From a virus, in the IMG/VR virus record IMGVR_UViG_3300025154_000069, positions 1 to 64,000 of that record: a stretch of 64,000 bases of DNA; one strand, 5' to 3'. The position numbers and the translations under genes are program-made. Every line of letters starts with the position of its first letter. Position 1 is the stretch's first letter. The notes beneath the pieces are model-generated. The model was not told the DNA's origin. It searched no databases and saw nothing but the letters and a program-made list of their open reading frames with translations. Of the stretch, positions 1 to 7,662 are shown one piece after another.

Positions 1-135
1 AATAATTCTTATTTTTTGCATCCGGAACGCAAATTTTTAAACTTTTTTAAAAAATTTTTTCTATTTATATTACTTTCATTATTATAACATTACATTAAAA
101 AATATAACCCTTATTAAGCCTTAATAAAAAATAAA

Positions 136-167
136 TTTGCATATTAAATAAATCTGATATATATTTG
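136..167 (+). promoter_or_regulatory. Bacteroidota-type promoter, left end
   Basis: A -33 TTTG (136-139) is followed after 20 bases by a perfect -7 TATATTTG (160-167), matching the Bacteroidota primary sigma factor consensus TTTG / TAnnTTTG. It would start transcription near 175 and drive the gene at 498 through a leader of about 320 bases. The match is seen directly; activity is inferred. Confidence 0.6.
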
Positions 168-497
168 CTTATTCTTTGATAAAAGGAATTAAGCACTTAA
201 GACCGGCACCGGCACAATAAAAGCCAAAGAGCAAATAAAAACCGGATGCAACCAAAGAAAGAAAGACGCAGGGCAGAGACGGGATGAGATACAAGGCAAG
301 AAACCGAAAATAAAACCGCCGGGAGGCACGATAAAAACGGGATAAAGCCGGAACGAAAGAAAGCTATTTTTTGAAGGACTGAAAAGAACCGGGATAATTA
401 AAGACAAATAAAGACCTTTTAAAGCCATTTACAGGGCTTTTAATTATCCGGATTGAAAAGGCATAAGAATTTAATAAACTCTTTAATTTATTACACA
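168..497 (+). other. Long untranslated leader with nested inverted repeats
   Basis: No convincing gene lies here. The stretch is strongly purine-biased on the + strand and richer in G and C than the flanks. Near its end an outer pair of arms, 389-403 and 437-451, can pair over about 15 bases with two single-base bulges, and an inner pair, 421-426 (AAAGCC) and 435-440 (GGCTTT), can form a shorter stem. The two stems share bases 437-440, so they are partly exclusive. This could be a regulatory leader or small RNA; no known riboswitch class was recognised. Confidence 0.4.
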
Positions 498-1664
498 ATG
501 GAAACGACAAAAAACAACACTTTTGCAAAAGGAATGAATAATTTACCTCATTCTTTCGGATTATCAAATGACAAGACGAAAATCTTTGAATTTTGTTCAT
601 TCGGGTTTATTACTCTCTCATTAGCTTTTCATAAATCATTTATTAAATTGATTGATGCATGGCACACAATAGAAAGTATTTTGGTTCAAAACAAAGGAAC
701 CAACGTACAGTATGCTTCATCTTTCATCTTGAATGAATTTATTTTGAGCGAAGAAAAGAAAGAGCTAACGGACGCAAATATTTTAAAATTTTATGCCGAA
801 TTTAACAAGCAACCTGTTAAGTTTCATTTATTGGAATACTTAAAAGACTTAACACCAAGCGACTTAAAAGAGTTTGTGGATTCATTGAATTTAGGCCAAT
901 CTTTTGACTCATTTTCACATACCGAGACCAAAAAAATCGGGGAAATGTTAGAGATTAAAGCAGAATATGACAGGGATTACGTACCTGCCATGCTTGTATC
1001 TCGAAATGATTTTTACGACCTATTACTCACAAAGACCAGAGATGGTTATGCTTTTGGAATGTTCCCAATGCTCAAAGAATATAAGCAAAGGGAATTTAAA
1101 GCCGAAAGATGGGTAAAAGAGCAAATAGAAACCATGAAAGAACTTTTTTCCGAGTGGGTGGTTGAGGTTGAAGAACGAAAAGAAAGAATATCTAAAAAAG
1201 CCATTGCAGAAATGCAAGCCGAAGAGAAAAAAGCCGAAAAAAGTGCTTCCTTTAAAGTGAACTTTGATAAAAAGATTGAACACTTACAGGGCAAGGAGAC
1301 AGCAGAAAAGCTCACAGAGGCATACAACGAAGCAAGAAAAGCAACTTTTGCCGGCAATATCTCAAAAAATGATATGGTTGCATTAAATGCAGCCTATAAA
1401 GAGCTTTTAAAACCTTTTGAAGCAACCAAGGAAGCAACAAAGCAAGCTGAAAAGCAAGAAAAGGAACTTTTGAAGGCTGCAAAATTGGCAGAAAAGGAAC
1501 TTTTGAAGGCTGAGAAGGAAGCAAGCAAGCAAGCAAGCAAACAACCGGAACCGGAACCAGAAAAGAAACCGGAACCGATCAAGGCAGGCAGCAAAAAAAC
1601 GGATGCAAAGAAAGAGCAACCCGAACCGATTAAGGCTAAAAAATTGAACCCACTAAAAAAATAA
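498..1664 (+). CDS. Hypothetical protein with lysine/glutamate-rich coiled-coil tail
   Basis: 388 residues, family not recognised. The first 200 residues look globular (aromatic and hydrophobic residues spread evenly). From about residue 215 the protein becomes rich in K, E and A with predicted coiled coil, including the near-repeat KELLKAAKLAEKELLKAEKE. It ends in a P/E/K-rich linker with two copies of PEPIKA and a basic tail (LNPLKK). The ATG at 498 is preferred to an in-frame TTG at 453 because 453 lies just inside the leader hairpin. It sits behind its own promoter and leader and before a strong terminator, so it appears to be a single-gene unit. Confidence 0.7.
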   Translation: METTKNNTFAKGMNNLPHSFGLSNDKTKIFEFCSFGFITLSLAFHKSFIKLIDAWHTIESILVQNKGTNVQYASSFILNEFILSEEKKELTDANILKFYAEFNKQPVKFHLLEYLKDLTPSDLKEFVDSLNLGQSFDSFSHTETKKIGEMLEIKAEYDRDYVPAMLVSRNDFYDLLLTKTRDGYAFGMFPMLKEYKQREFKAERWVKEQIETMKELFSEWVVEVEERKERISKKAIAEMQAEEKKAEKSASFKVNFDKKIEHLQGKETAEKLTEAYNEARKATFAGNISKNDMVALNAAYKELLKPFEATKEATKQAEKQEKELLKAAKLAEKELLKAEKEASKQASKQPEPEPEKKPEPIKAGSKKTDAKKEQPEPIKAKKLNPLKK

Positions 1665-1674
1665 GACTTTTTAA

Positions 1675-1702
1675 GGAATGCAAAAACTGCATTCCTTTTT
1701 TT
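1675..1702 (+). terminator. Rho-independent terminator
   Basis: Perfect 8-bp stem GGAATGCA / TGCATTCC (1675-1682, 1688-1695) with a 5-base loop, followed by seven T. It closes the unit of the 498-1664 gene. Confidence 0.85.
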
Positions 1703-1716
1703 ATGCCTATAAGCGA

Positions 1717-1788
1717 ACAAGCCTACAGGACTACAGACAAACAAGCCTACAGGACTACAGACAAACAAGCCTACAGGACTACAGACAA
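1717..1788 (+). repeat. Three exact tandem copies of a 24-bp repeat
   Basis: Copies lie at 1717-1740, 1741-1764 and 1765-1788; each begins ACAAGCCTAC and ends ACAGACAA. There are no spacers, so it is not a CRISPR. It lies just after a terminator in a 260-base gap without a gene. An iteron-like binding site or replication slippage are both possible. Confidence 0.85.
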
Positions 1789-1857
1789 ACAAAAATAAAA
1801 CCGGGCTAAAGGGAGATAAAAGTAACTCAAAAGTGCTTAAAATCATTCATTTATGCA

Positions 1858-1865
1858 TATCTTTA
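1858..1865 (+). promoter_or_regulatory. Possible -7 promoter element
   Basis: TATCTTTA matches 7 of 8 positions of the Bacteroidota -7 element and lies 60 bases before the gene at 1925, after a terminator, where a new promoter is expected. No clear -33 TTTG at the right spacing. Confidence 0.35.
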
Positions 1866-1924
1866 CATAGAAAATAACAACAGAAGCAGAAAAACGATGT
1901 AGAAACCTAACAAAAAAGAGAAGT

Positions 1925-2278
1925 ATGCCAATTTTAAAGGATTATTTGAAGATGTTCCACGGAGCTAAGCAAAAAGAGTTGGAGAATATGAAACTTGTTG
2001 ACGAGTACAACAGATTCATGGAGAAAGAGGTCAAACCTTTTATGGTTAAAGAGTTGGAAGATGTGTTCGGAGAGGAAGTTTCGGTCAAATTGAGGATTCC
2101 GAAGAGTATCCCGGAAGCAAAGGATTTGAAACTTTACAATCAGTCCAATCTTAGGATATTGCAGCTTGCAGATGTTAAGATCGAGCATGATGTGAGAACG
2201 GTTGAAATGGCTCAATTCAAGAGCAGGGAGGATTTCAACGAAAGGTTTGTGAAGGTTGTAGCTGACTTATTCGACTAA
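1925..2278 (+). CDS. Hypothetical protein, 117 aa
   Basis: Not recognised. A charged, mostly helical small protein without signal peptide, membrane segment or cysteine motif. The ATG at 1925 follows a purine-rich stretch (AAAAGAGAAG) that can act as ribosome-binding site. First gene of a group of four (1925-3456) that follows the tandem repeat; it is 2 bases from the next gene, so they are probably co-transcribed. Confidence 0.65.
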   Translation: MPILKDYLKMFHGAKQKELENMKLVDEYNRFMEKEVKPFMVKELEDVFGEEVSVKLRIPKSIPEAKDLKLYNQSNLRILQLADVKIEHDVRTVEMAQFKSREDFNERFVKVVADLFD

Positions 2279-2280
2279 AG

Positions 2281-2520
2281 ATGGAAGGGTTACAGATTGA
2301 TAAGGTTTACAGGTATGCTGAATGTAGCATACCTTCCCCTTTAGGGGGTGGGGCTATGGAGAGACTAAAGAAGGTTTCCTCTATTGTTACAGAAGAAAAG
2401 CTAGTGATATTTTCTGAAAATATTGAAAGGTGCCATGATGGGTATGGCGACAAATTGCTCTATGGGTTGTCCGAACTCATGAGAAACGAGGGTTTGAATT
2501 TAATAGTAATAAAGCTATGA
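2281..2520 (+). CDS. Hypothetical protein, start uncertain
   Basis: Open for 79 residues from the ATG at 2281, but the first 25 codons contain two adjacent hairpins (2311-2334, 2336-2347) and a GGGGG/GGGG purine run just before a second in-frame ATG at 2356. A 54-residue protein from 2356 (MERLKKVSS...) is therefore at least as likely, with 2279-2355 as a structured leader. Family not recognised. It overlaps the next gene by four bases (ATGA). Confidence 0.5.
   Translation: MEGLQIDKVYRYAECSIPSPLGGGAMERLKKVSSIVTEEKLVIFSENIERCHDGYGDKLLYGLSELMRNEGLNLIVIKL
2311..2347 (+). promoter_or_regulatory. Two adjacent hairpins at the start of a small gene
   Basis: A perfect 9-bp stem, AGGTATGCT / AGCATACCT (2311-2319, 2326-2334), with a 6-base loop is followed at once by CCCC TTTA GGGG (2336-2347). 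There is no T-run, so this is not an ordinary terminator. The pair sits directly before the alternative start at 2356 and could control translation or RNA processing. Confidence 0.45.
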
Positions 2521-2891
2521 ACGAAATAAACGACATCAGGCATATGTTGTGCCTTTATGGGAATGCAGAAAGACAGAGTTTTGGCACAGGCCGAGATGTG
2601 TTGGTTAGATACCTAAAGGAAAATTATGGGGGTGTTGGTAGAGAAGCAGAAAGAGAAAAACTGACAGAAGCGTTTTATTTGAAGGATGGAAAGCATTTCT
2701 CACTTACGGGGTTCCGTGAGGATTTGATGGTTTACCACAAAACCTACGGTAGTGAGTTTACCGAAAAGAGGAAGTATGATTACAGGATAAGAAGGGGAGT
2801 GGATAAGGTTTATGAAGAGAGGGAAGAGGATGATAGTTGCAGGTTCCTTACAAGAACAATAGAGGGGCAGGTTGTATTGGGCTTAATTTAA
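2517..2891 (+). CDS. Hypothetical protein, 124 aa
   Basis: Not recognised. Charged soluble protein rich in R, E and Y; it contains patches such as RKYDYRIRRG that could contact nucleic acid, but no known domain is visible. Starts in an ATGA overlap with the previous gene, so translation is probably coupled. Followed by an 80-base AT-rich gap with a promoter-like element. Confidence 0.65.
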   Translation: MNEINDIRHMLCLYGNAERQSFGTGRDVLVRYLKENYGGVGREAEREKLTEAFYLKDGKHFSLTGFREDLMVYHKTYGSEFTEKRKYDYRIRRGVDKVYEEREEDDSCRFLTRTIEGQVVLGLI

Positions 2892-2933
2892 AAGAAAGTA
2901 AGGATATATAGTAAAGAATAAGAATATTATTTA

Positions 2934-2941
2934 TACCTTTA
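2934..2941 (+). promoter_or_regulatory. Possible -7 promoter element
   Basis: TACCTTTA, 7 of 8 positions of TAnnTTTG, lies 30 bases before the ATG at 2971 in a very AT-rich gap. No obvious -33 TTTG. Confidence 0.35.
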
Positions 2942-2970
2942 TATATTATATATACTAAAAGACACAAAGT

Positions 2971-3456
2971 ATGAAATTATCAGTAAAGCATGAAGTTCTC
3001 GACTTCACTATGCAATTCACACCTGACTACTCTAACAGCAGGTTCCTCAATCTTCTATCTTCAAAAACTATGGGGGAAGCGGAGAGAGTGTTGGAGGATT
3101 ATTGGAGGGTACATCTTGGAACAGTACCAACAGGGAAGAGTGTCCGATACCTTAGATCAGTGATTATAAACTTTAATCTGGTAAGGTACTCTGATACTAT
3201 CATCGACATCAACAAGTATCATATGGGTCTTGCCTACTTAGGCACAGCAATAACCCACGTTGTTTTCGCTATGGTTATTCCTGCGAAAATTTTGGGGGAT
3301 GAGGCATTAAGGGATGCATTATGTGAAGTAGGAGAATTGATAGACGAATTAGAAAAAATATTCGGTATCAAAATAGATTTAAATTATACCTTCCCGATTT
3401 CATACGGATCATTCAAGGTGTCCTTGGAAGAGGGAGACGGGGATAAGAAAGAATAA
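2971..3456 (+). CDS. Hypothetical protein, 161 aa
   Basis: Not recognised. Mixed alpha/beta composition with a moderately hydrophobic centre (ITHVVFAMVIPAKIL) that is too short and broken for a confident membrane helix. Last gene of the 1925-3456 group. The 285 bases after it, to 3741, contain no convincing gene: short G-rich and C-rich runs, a weak inverted repeat CCACG/CGTGG, and a promoter-like element. Confidence 0.65.
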   Translation: MKLSVKHEVLDFTMQFTPDYSNSRFLNLLSSKTMGEAERVLEDYWRVHLGTVPTGKSVRYLRSVIINFNLVRYSDTIIDINKYHMGLAYLGTAITHVVFAMVIPAKILGDEALRDALCEVGELIDELEKIFGIKIDLNYTFPISYGSFKVSLEEGDGDKKE

Positions 3457-3650
3457 GAGTGTTTTGTGTCTTGTTTAATAGGGAAACAGGGGGGATGCTT
3501 ATGAAGAATTGTGGTTAAGACCGACTTGTACGTATGGAGATATGACAGAGAAGGTAGACCACGGTAAGAACTTCAAGAAAACGTGGTTTGTTTCGACCCC
3601 CCTCCCTTTAAACGAGAAAATTATGTGTGGAGACACCCTATATACACTCT

Positions 3651-3658
3651 TATGTTTG
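3651..3658 (+). promoter_or_regulatory. Possible promoter before the 3742 gene block
   Basis: TATGTTTG fits the -7 consensus exactly, with TGTG 21 bases upstream in place of TTTG. It lies about 85 bases before the ATG at 3742 in an otherwise gene-free stretch. Confidence 0.4.
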
Positions 3659-3741
3659 ATATAAACAAAAACTACTGTAACAATTAATTCTTAATAAGGC
3701 TTAATAACTAATAGGTAATAATAACTAATAAGGGTAAGGTA

Positions 3742-4548
3742 ATGACGGAAAAAACTAAATGGGTCGGGTTTGGAAAATCTGACATTGATTGGGTGGCAAT
3801 GACGGTTGAAAAGATCGGATGGATCAGTGGTGTTCTTGGATTGAACAAATGGCATAAGCAGATAGGTGAGGTTTCGGAGGGGAAGATGATTCTCGGTAAT
3901 TTAGATTTGCCAAAGAAGGGTAGGTTTAAGATCGTGTTGGTTCCTGATGATGGAACTCTAAAGGTTGATGATATGGGTGGGGTAGACCTTGACAAGATAG
4001 ATGAAAAAGATATGGGTAGGTATAAGATTGAGGGTATCGAAGAGGTTGTAACTGATATGAAGATCGTTATGGGTAACAATGATGGAGAGATGCCGGAAAA
4101 GAAGAGTAATGATGTGCTTACCGACTCCGATATACCGATAAAGGCGGGTAAGGCTAAGTACACGGGTAAAAGGAAGTACACGAAGAAGCATGTTGATTAC
4201 CGGTATCGAACAAAAGGGCAGATTAAGTCCGGTGATCTTATACGTGTTGCAGGAATAGGGTATTTCCGCTATTTAGGTAACGGGGAGTGTATGTCTGTTC
4301 ATGGTGGTATCGAGAAAATGGATTCTATGAAGGGTAACAATATGTACAAGGTTGCTTCTGACAGGGTGGTTATCGGTGTTAATGGAATCTTGTCTAAGGA
4401 ATGGTACTCGAAATTTGGCGGAGAGGCATTCGATGTTAGAGATGGTAATGTTTCCGATTTGCATATAACGGAGATGCCGGAGGATCACTATGTGGTATCA
4501 AATGGGAAATATTCCGGACAGGTTATAGCCAAGAAACATTGTTTATAA
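3742..4548 (+). CDS. Hypothetical basic protein, 268 aa
   Basis: Not recognised. N-terminal 110 residues are rich in D, G and K; a very basic linker around residues 131-160 (KAGKAKYTGKRKYTKKH) resembles disordered DNA- or RNA-binding segments; a second globular part follows to residue 268. The first half is unusually rich in the codon-level pattern GGTAxx. First gene of a long block of closely spaced small genes up to 9466. Confidence 0.65.
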   Translation: MTEKTKWVGFGKSDIDWVAMTVEKIGWISGVLGLNKWHKQIGEVSEGKMILGNLDLPKKGRFKIVLVPDDGTLKVDDMGGVDLDKIDEKDMGRYKIEGIEEVVTDMKIVMGNNDGEMPEKKSNDVLTDSDIPIKAGKAKYTGKRKYTKKHVDYRYRTKGQIKSGDLIRVAGIGYFRYLGNGECMSVHGGIEKMDSMKGNNMYKVASDRVVIGVNGILSKEWYSKFGGEAFDVRDGNVSDLHITEMPEDHYVVSNGKYSGQVIAKKHCL

Positions 4549-4567
4549 TTTCTAAATAAGACATAAA

Positions 4568-4750
4568 ATGGTATACACAAAAGAAAAATTTAAAGAACTT
4601 TGGGATTCCGATGAAGATGGCGGAGGTATCACGTATGAGGATATTATCGACTGTGCAAAAGATTGGGGGTTGTCGGATGATGCACCTAAAACCCACATCA
4701 CTATGGTTATGTACAAGGTTTTAAAAGCTGCCGACTGTAAGGACATATAA
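4568..4750 (+). CDS. Hypothetical acidic protein, 60 aa
   Basis: Short acidic protein. DSDEDGGGITYEDI resembles the loop and following helix of an EF-hand (D-x-D-x-D-G), but only one copy is present and the spacing is not exact, so calcium binding is only a possibility. Not otherwise recognised. ATG is 20 bases after the previous stop. Confidence 0.55.
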   Translation: MVYTKEKFKELWDSDEDGGGITYEDIIDCAKDWGLSDDAPKTHITMVMYKVLKAADCKDI

Positions 4751-4761
4751 ACATACCGGGT

Positions 4762-4941
4762 ATGAAGAAATGGAAGTATAAAAAGACAGAAAAGCTGCAT
4801 GAGAATATTGATAGATTGTGTGAGCACTATAAGTTGTCGGATGAAATAAAGGAAGCGGTTACCACGCTATCAAAGAATAGCTACACGCTTGGTTCAAATG
4901 ATTGTTATATACTCTTAAAAAGAAAAAATGGAAAAAATTGA
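4762..4941 (+). CDS. Small basic hypothetical protein, 59 aa
   Basis: Reads MKKWKYKKTEKLHENIDRL..., 59 residues, and fills the otherwise empty gap between its neighbours. It overlaps the following methyltransferase gene by 14 bases. Family not recognised. Support comes from fit into the dense gene order and an even amino acid composition; it could be spurious. Confidence 0.5.
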   Translation: MKKWKYKKTEKLHENIDRLCEHYKLSDEIKEAVTTLSKNSYTLGSNDCYILLKRKNGKN

Positions 4942-5689
4942 AGTATTTCAAAATTGCACGGTTTATGTAAATACGGTTTACGGAAATGTTATTAAGCTCC
5001 CTGATGTTCAACTTGACAGACAGGTTTACATGGAGGTTAAAAAAGCCTTTGAGGGTATTGGGGGAAAATGGGTCGGAGGTAAGGTTTACGGCTTTAAATT
5101 CAACGCAGACCCTACGGAACTGTTGGAAAAACTTGCCGGAGGTGACAAAATAAACCTTAAAAAGGATTATCAGTTCTTCGAGACTCCGAGTGATATTGCG
5201 GACTATGTGGTAGAGATGGCCGGACTGAAAGAAGAGCATATGATATTGGAGCCGAGTGCGGGTCACGGGGCTATGTTGAAAGCAATAAACAAGATTTTTC
5301 CCGGTAAAGAGGTTGACTGCTACGAATTAAGCCCGGATAATAGGAAAGTGCTGTTGAAAGAGACAGTATTATTCAAAGCTGCGGTTCTCGGAAACGACTT
5401 TATGACAAGCGATCTTTCGATGAGGTATGATAGGATAGTTGCCAATCCCCCATTTACAAAGAATCAGGACATAGTTCATATCCAAAGAATGTATAAGCAC
5501 CTAAAACACGGGGGTAGATTGGTTTCTATTGCTTCTAAGCATTGGGAGATTTCAAACAACTCGGTGGAGACTGAATTTAGGAACTTTCTTTGCGAGGTAA
5601 AGGCAGAGATAAGCCCATTGCCAAAGGGCAGTTTTAAGGAAAGCGGCACAGAAATAGCAACAAACATAATAGTAATCAATAAAAAATAG
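4928..5689 (+). CDS. DNA adenine N6-methyltransferase
   Basis: 253 residues. The C-terminal two thirds form a class I methyltransferase fold: SAM-binding motif I EPSAGHGAML (about 108-117) and catalytic motif IV NPPF (173-176), which together mark gamma-type N6-adenine methyltransferases. FFETP near residue 83-87 is a common lead-in to motif I in such phage enzymes. The first 75 residues are a separate domain of unknown role that may help target choice. No restriction nuclease lies next to it, so it is an orphan enzyme that could protect phage DNA from host restriction or mark it. Target sequence cannot be read from the protein. Confidence 0.85.
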   Translation: MEKIEVFQNCTVYVNTVYGNVIKLPDVQLDRQVYMEVKKAFEGIGGKWVGGKVYGFKFNADPTELLEKLAGGDKINLKKDYQFFETPSDIADYVVEMAGLKEEHMILEPSAGHGAMLKAINKIFPGKEVDCYELSPDNRKVLLKETVLFKAAVLGNDFMTSDLSMRYDRIVANPPFTKNQDIVHIQRMYKHLKHGGRLVSIASKHWEISNNSVETEFRNFLCEVKAEISPLPKGSFKESGTEIATNIIVINKK

Positions 5690-5695
5690 ATAAGA

Positions 5696-5878
5696 ATGAA
5701 CGGATATAATGTCGGTGACAAGGTTATGCTCCCGAATTTTGAGGAGGGGGTGATTGAAAGCATAGAAAAGGGACTTACTCATTATCCCTTTAAGGTTAGG
5801 ATAACAAGGGCAGTTTTTAGCACTGTGGATGAGATACAGGAATTTGGCTCCGGAACACTTGATTTATTTAATTGGTAA
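5696..5878 (+). CDS. Small barrel-like hypothetical protein, 60 aa
   Basis: Begins NVGDKVMLPNFEEGVIESI, a G-D-x-V strand followed by an x-G-x-V-x-x-I strand as in small SH3-like barrels. The same start pattern is seen in the gene run at 7243-9466. Function unknown. It is 6 bases after the methyltransferase and 4 bases before the preferred start of the next gene. Confidence 0.55.
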   Translation: MNGYNVGDKVMLPNFEEGVIESIEKGLTHYPFKVRITRAVFSTVDEIQEFGSGTLDLFNW

Positions 5879-5882
5879 TGCT

Positions 5883-6512
5883 ATGAAAGAATTACAAAGC
5901 TTAATGGATGATATTTCCACGTGGTCGAATGCTACGTTTGGGAAGTATGATCGAACAAAGTCGATAACGCACCACTTGAAAAAAGAAGTTGACGAGTTGT
6001 TACAGGTATTAGAAGAGGTATACTCTGTAGTCAGAGATGAGAGTATAGGTGTGGTGGAGACCAATAAAAAGATTCAAAAAGCAAAGATGGAATATGCCGA
6101 CTGCTTTATGTTGCTGTTGGATTCTGCATACCACTTTGGCTTAACTGCCGAAACTATTTTTGAGGTAACCCGCCAAAAGCTCGAAGTAAATAAACACAGG
6201 CATTGGGGTAAACCGGATAAAAACGGAGTTGTTGAGCATTTAGAATTTGTCAAATGCGGGTGTTATAAATGTGATACTACTGCAAATAAAGAAGAAGGGC
6301 AGCAAAATATGTCGAAGGAAGAGGCTGTATTGTCTATGGCTATGGGAGATAAGGTCACTCATAGATTTTTCGAGAAAGGTGAGTGGATGAGCATGAAAGA
6401 TGGAATGATAATACTTGATGATGGTGCTACCTGCACCCCTTATGAATTTTGGGAAAAGCGAAAAGGGTTCGGTTGGAGTGACGGCTATTCTATTTACAAA
6501 GAAAAAAATTAG
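5883..6512 (+). CDS. MazG-like nucleotide pyrophosphohydrolase with C-terminal Tad2-like domain
   Basis: 209 residues from the ATG at 5883; an in-frame ATG at 5829 would overlap the previous gene by 50 bases. Residues 1-120 match the MazG-like / DUF550-type all-alpha pyrophosphatases: a KEVDELL helix and a later EYAD metal-binding motif, then the HWGKPDKNG turn. Such enzymes hydrolyse (d)NTPs or alarmones to monophosphates. After a Cys-containing linker (CGCYKC) a second domain from about residue 143 (MSKEEAVLSMAMGDKVTHR ... FW ... DGYSIY) has the layout of DUF2829/Tad2-like proteins, some of which sequester the Thoeris signal molecule. The second assignment is by pattern only. An internal ATG at 6309 could also express it alone. 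Confidence 0.65.
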   Translation: MKELQSLMDDISTWSNATFGKYDRTKSITHHLKKEVDELLQVLEEVYSVVRDESIGVVETNKKIQKAKMEYADCFMLLLDSAYHFGLTAETIFEVTRQKLEVNKHRHWGKPDKNGVVEHLEFVKCGCYKCDTTANKEEGQQNMSKEEAVLSMAMGDKVTHRFFEKGEWMSMKDGMIILDDGATCTPYEFWEKRKGFGWSDGYSIYKEKN

Positions 6513-6515
6513 GGT

Positions 6516-6797
6516 ATGGAAAATATAAGGGCTGAGATACCGATTGTTGGAACTATAAAAAGGTCTGATCTTACATGCAATGTTCCTCTCGATGCCGAGT
6601 TTGCATCTTTAAACCTTAGCGGTGAGTTTATACAGAAGTTTTATAAATTCAAGACCATTAACTATAATGATGGTGATTCTTTGGAGGCTTTCCAATATGA
6701 GTCGGAAGGGGGTGGGTGGTATAATTCAAGCTATAATCGTGATGGTGTTGATTATCCTAAATTAAAGGATGCCAAGTTTTTAAAAATTGTCGACTAA
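6516..6797 (+). CDS. Hypothetical protein, 93 aa
   Basis: Not recognised. Beta-rich composition with a G/Y/N-rich segment (EGGGWYNSSYNRDG). Three bases after the previous stop, so it is part of the same transcript. Confidence 0.55.
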   Translation: MENIRAEIPIVGTIKRSDLTCNVPLDAEFASLNLSGEFIQKFYKFKTINYNDGDSLEAFQYESEGGGWYNSSYNRDGVDYPKLKDAKFLKIVD

Positions 6798-6807
6798 AAC
6801 AATAAAA

Positions 6808-6984
6808 ATGGGAAAAAAGAAAGAAAAGTTTACGAATTACACGCTTGTAGATATGTCTACAGGAAAACATGTTTTACAACTCTCCATGCCGAACGGTATA
6901 GATCATGAGGCAAGGCTGAAAAGCAAGAGATTTGCTGTCAGCTTAGACAGGAAAATACCGATTGAAAACTTAAAGTGGGGGTAA
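6808..6984 (+). CDS. Small basic hypothetical protein, 58 aa
   Basis: Starts MGKKKEKFTNYTLVDMSTGKHV. The ATG at 6808 is used because the longer reading starts with TTG inside the previous gene. Basic N-terminus; function unknown. Confidence 0.5.
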   Translation: MGKKKEKFTNYTLVDMSTGKHVLQLSMPNGIDHEARLKSKRFAVSLDRKIPIENLKWG

Positions 6985-6985
6985 G

Positions 6986-7246
6986 ATGCTTGATATTTAC
7001 AACAAACATATCGAACTTGTAGGTACTTGCTCACAGATAGTGGGGGATGAGTATGATATGATGTTTCAAGGGGCTAAGAAAGCGAACGGGAGTAAGATAA
7101 GAAGGATGATAAAAAGAGACTGCCCGGAACTGTATGAGGCTATCTGTCTTGATTTCTACAACCCATTTGAGTATCAAAGCCAGAGAACCGAAACACACTT
7201 GATTTATGTTCACAGTATGATAGACTATTTTTTCCGGGTGATATGA
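6986..7246 (+). CDS. Hypothetical protein, 86 aa
   Basis: Not recognised. Helical, charged, with KKANGSKIRRMIKRDCPELYE, a segment that could be a helix-turn or nucleic-acid contact. One base after the previous stop, and its last bases overlap the next gene by ATGA. Confidence 0.5.
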   Translation: MLDIYNKHIELVGTCSQIVGDEYDMMFQGAKKANGSKIRRMIKRDCPELYEAICLDFYNPFEYQSQRTETHLIYVHSMIDYFFRVI

Positions 7247-7662
7247 TAGCAGATTTTAAAAAAGGAGATAAGGTTGCCAGCAATACTTTTGGACTCATGG
7301 AGATTGTTGAAGATACTGCATACAACTCTATGGGAGAAAAAGTGCGTTTGGAGGACAGGCACTTAAAACCAGATAAGAATATACACTTTATGGTTAAAAC
7401 AGCAAAGACCGAACCGAAAACTTTTCTGTGTGCTCGTATTAATATTCATAGGCTTATAGTCCAATATGGGGATGTGCTATCCAAAATGGGGGATGATAAG
7501 AGATATATTGTAGCAGGAATTAAAATGTCCGAAGAAGGAGCTATTTCTGTTCAATTAGCTATCCAAGGAATGCAGGTTATCGCTATTGATATTTTCTTGT
7601 CTAAGCTTATGGAAGGACTTATTTCTGGTGAGTATTACTTTAGAGAAGCAGAACTAATATGA
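7243..7662 (+). CDS. GD-x-V barrel-like small protein, copy 1
   Basis: First member of a run of five related genes. Residues 3-20 read DFKKGDKVASNTFGLMEIV, the shared F-x-x-GD-x-V-x(6-8)-G-x-x-x-V pattern that suggests a small SH3/KOW-like barrel; the remaining hundred residues are divergent. Function unknown. ATGA overlaps at both ends indicate coupled translation with its neighbours. Confidence 0.55.
   Translation: MIADFKKGDKVASNTFGLMEIVEDTAYNSMGEKVRLEDRHLKPDKNIHFMVKTAKTEPKTFLCARINIHRLIVQYGDVLSKMGDDKRYIVAGIKMSEEGAISVQLAIQGMQVIAIDIFLSKLMEGLISGEYYFREAELI

Noticed and set aside
15-38. Terminator of a gene left of the window
   Set aside because: TTTGC/GCAAA with a T-run is suggestive, but the stem is only five pairs and there is no gene in view to which it belongs.
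1717-1788. CRISPR array
   Set aside because: The three repeats are directly joined, without spacers.
1394-1846. Minus-strand frame with repeated SPVGLFVC
   Set aside because: Produced by the 24-bp tandem repeats and the antisense of the K/E-rich tail.
3542-3664. Possible 40-residue gene starting MTEKVDHGKNF
   Set aside because: Short, isolated, overlaps the promoter-like element at 3651, and its amino acid pattern is not convincing.
4568-4750. Calcium-binding EF-hand protein
   Set aside because: Only one loop-like D-x-D-x-D-G segment with imperfect spacing; noted in the feature but not claimed.
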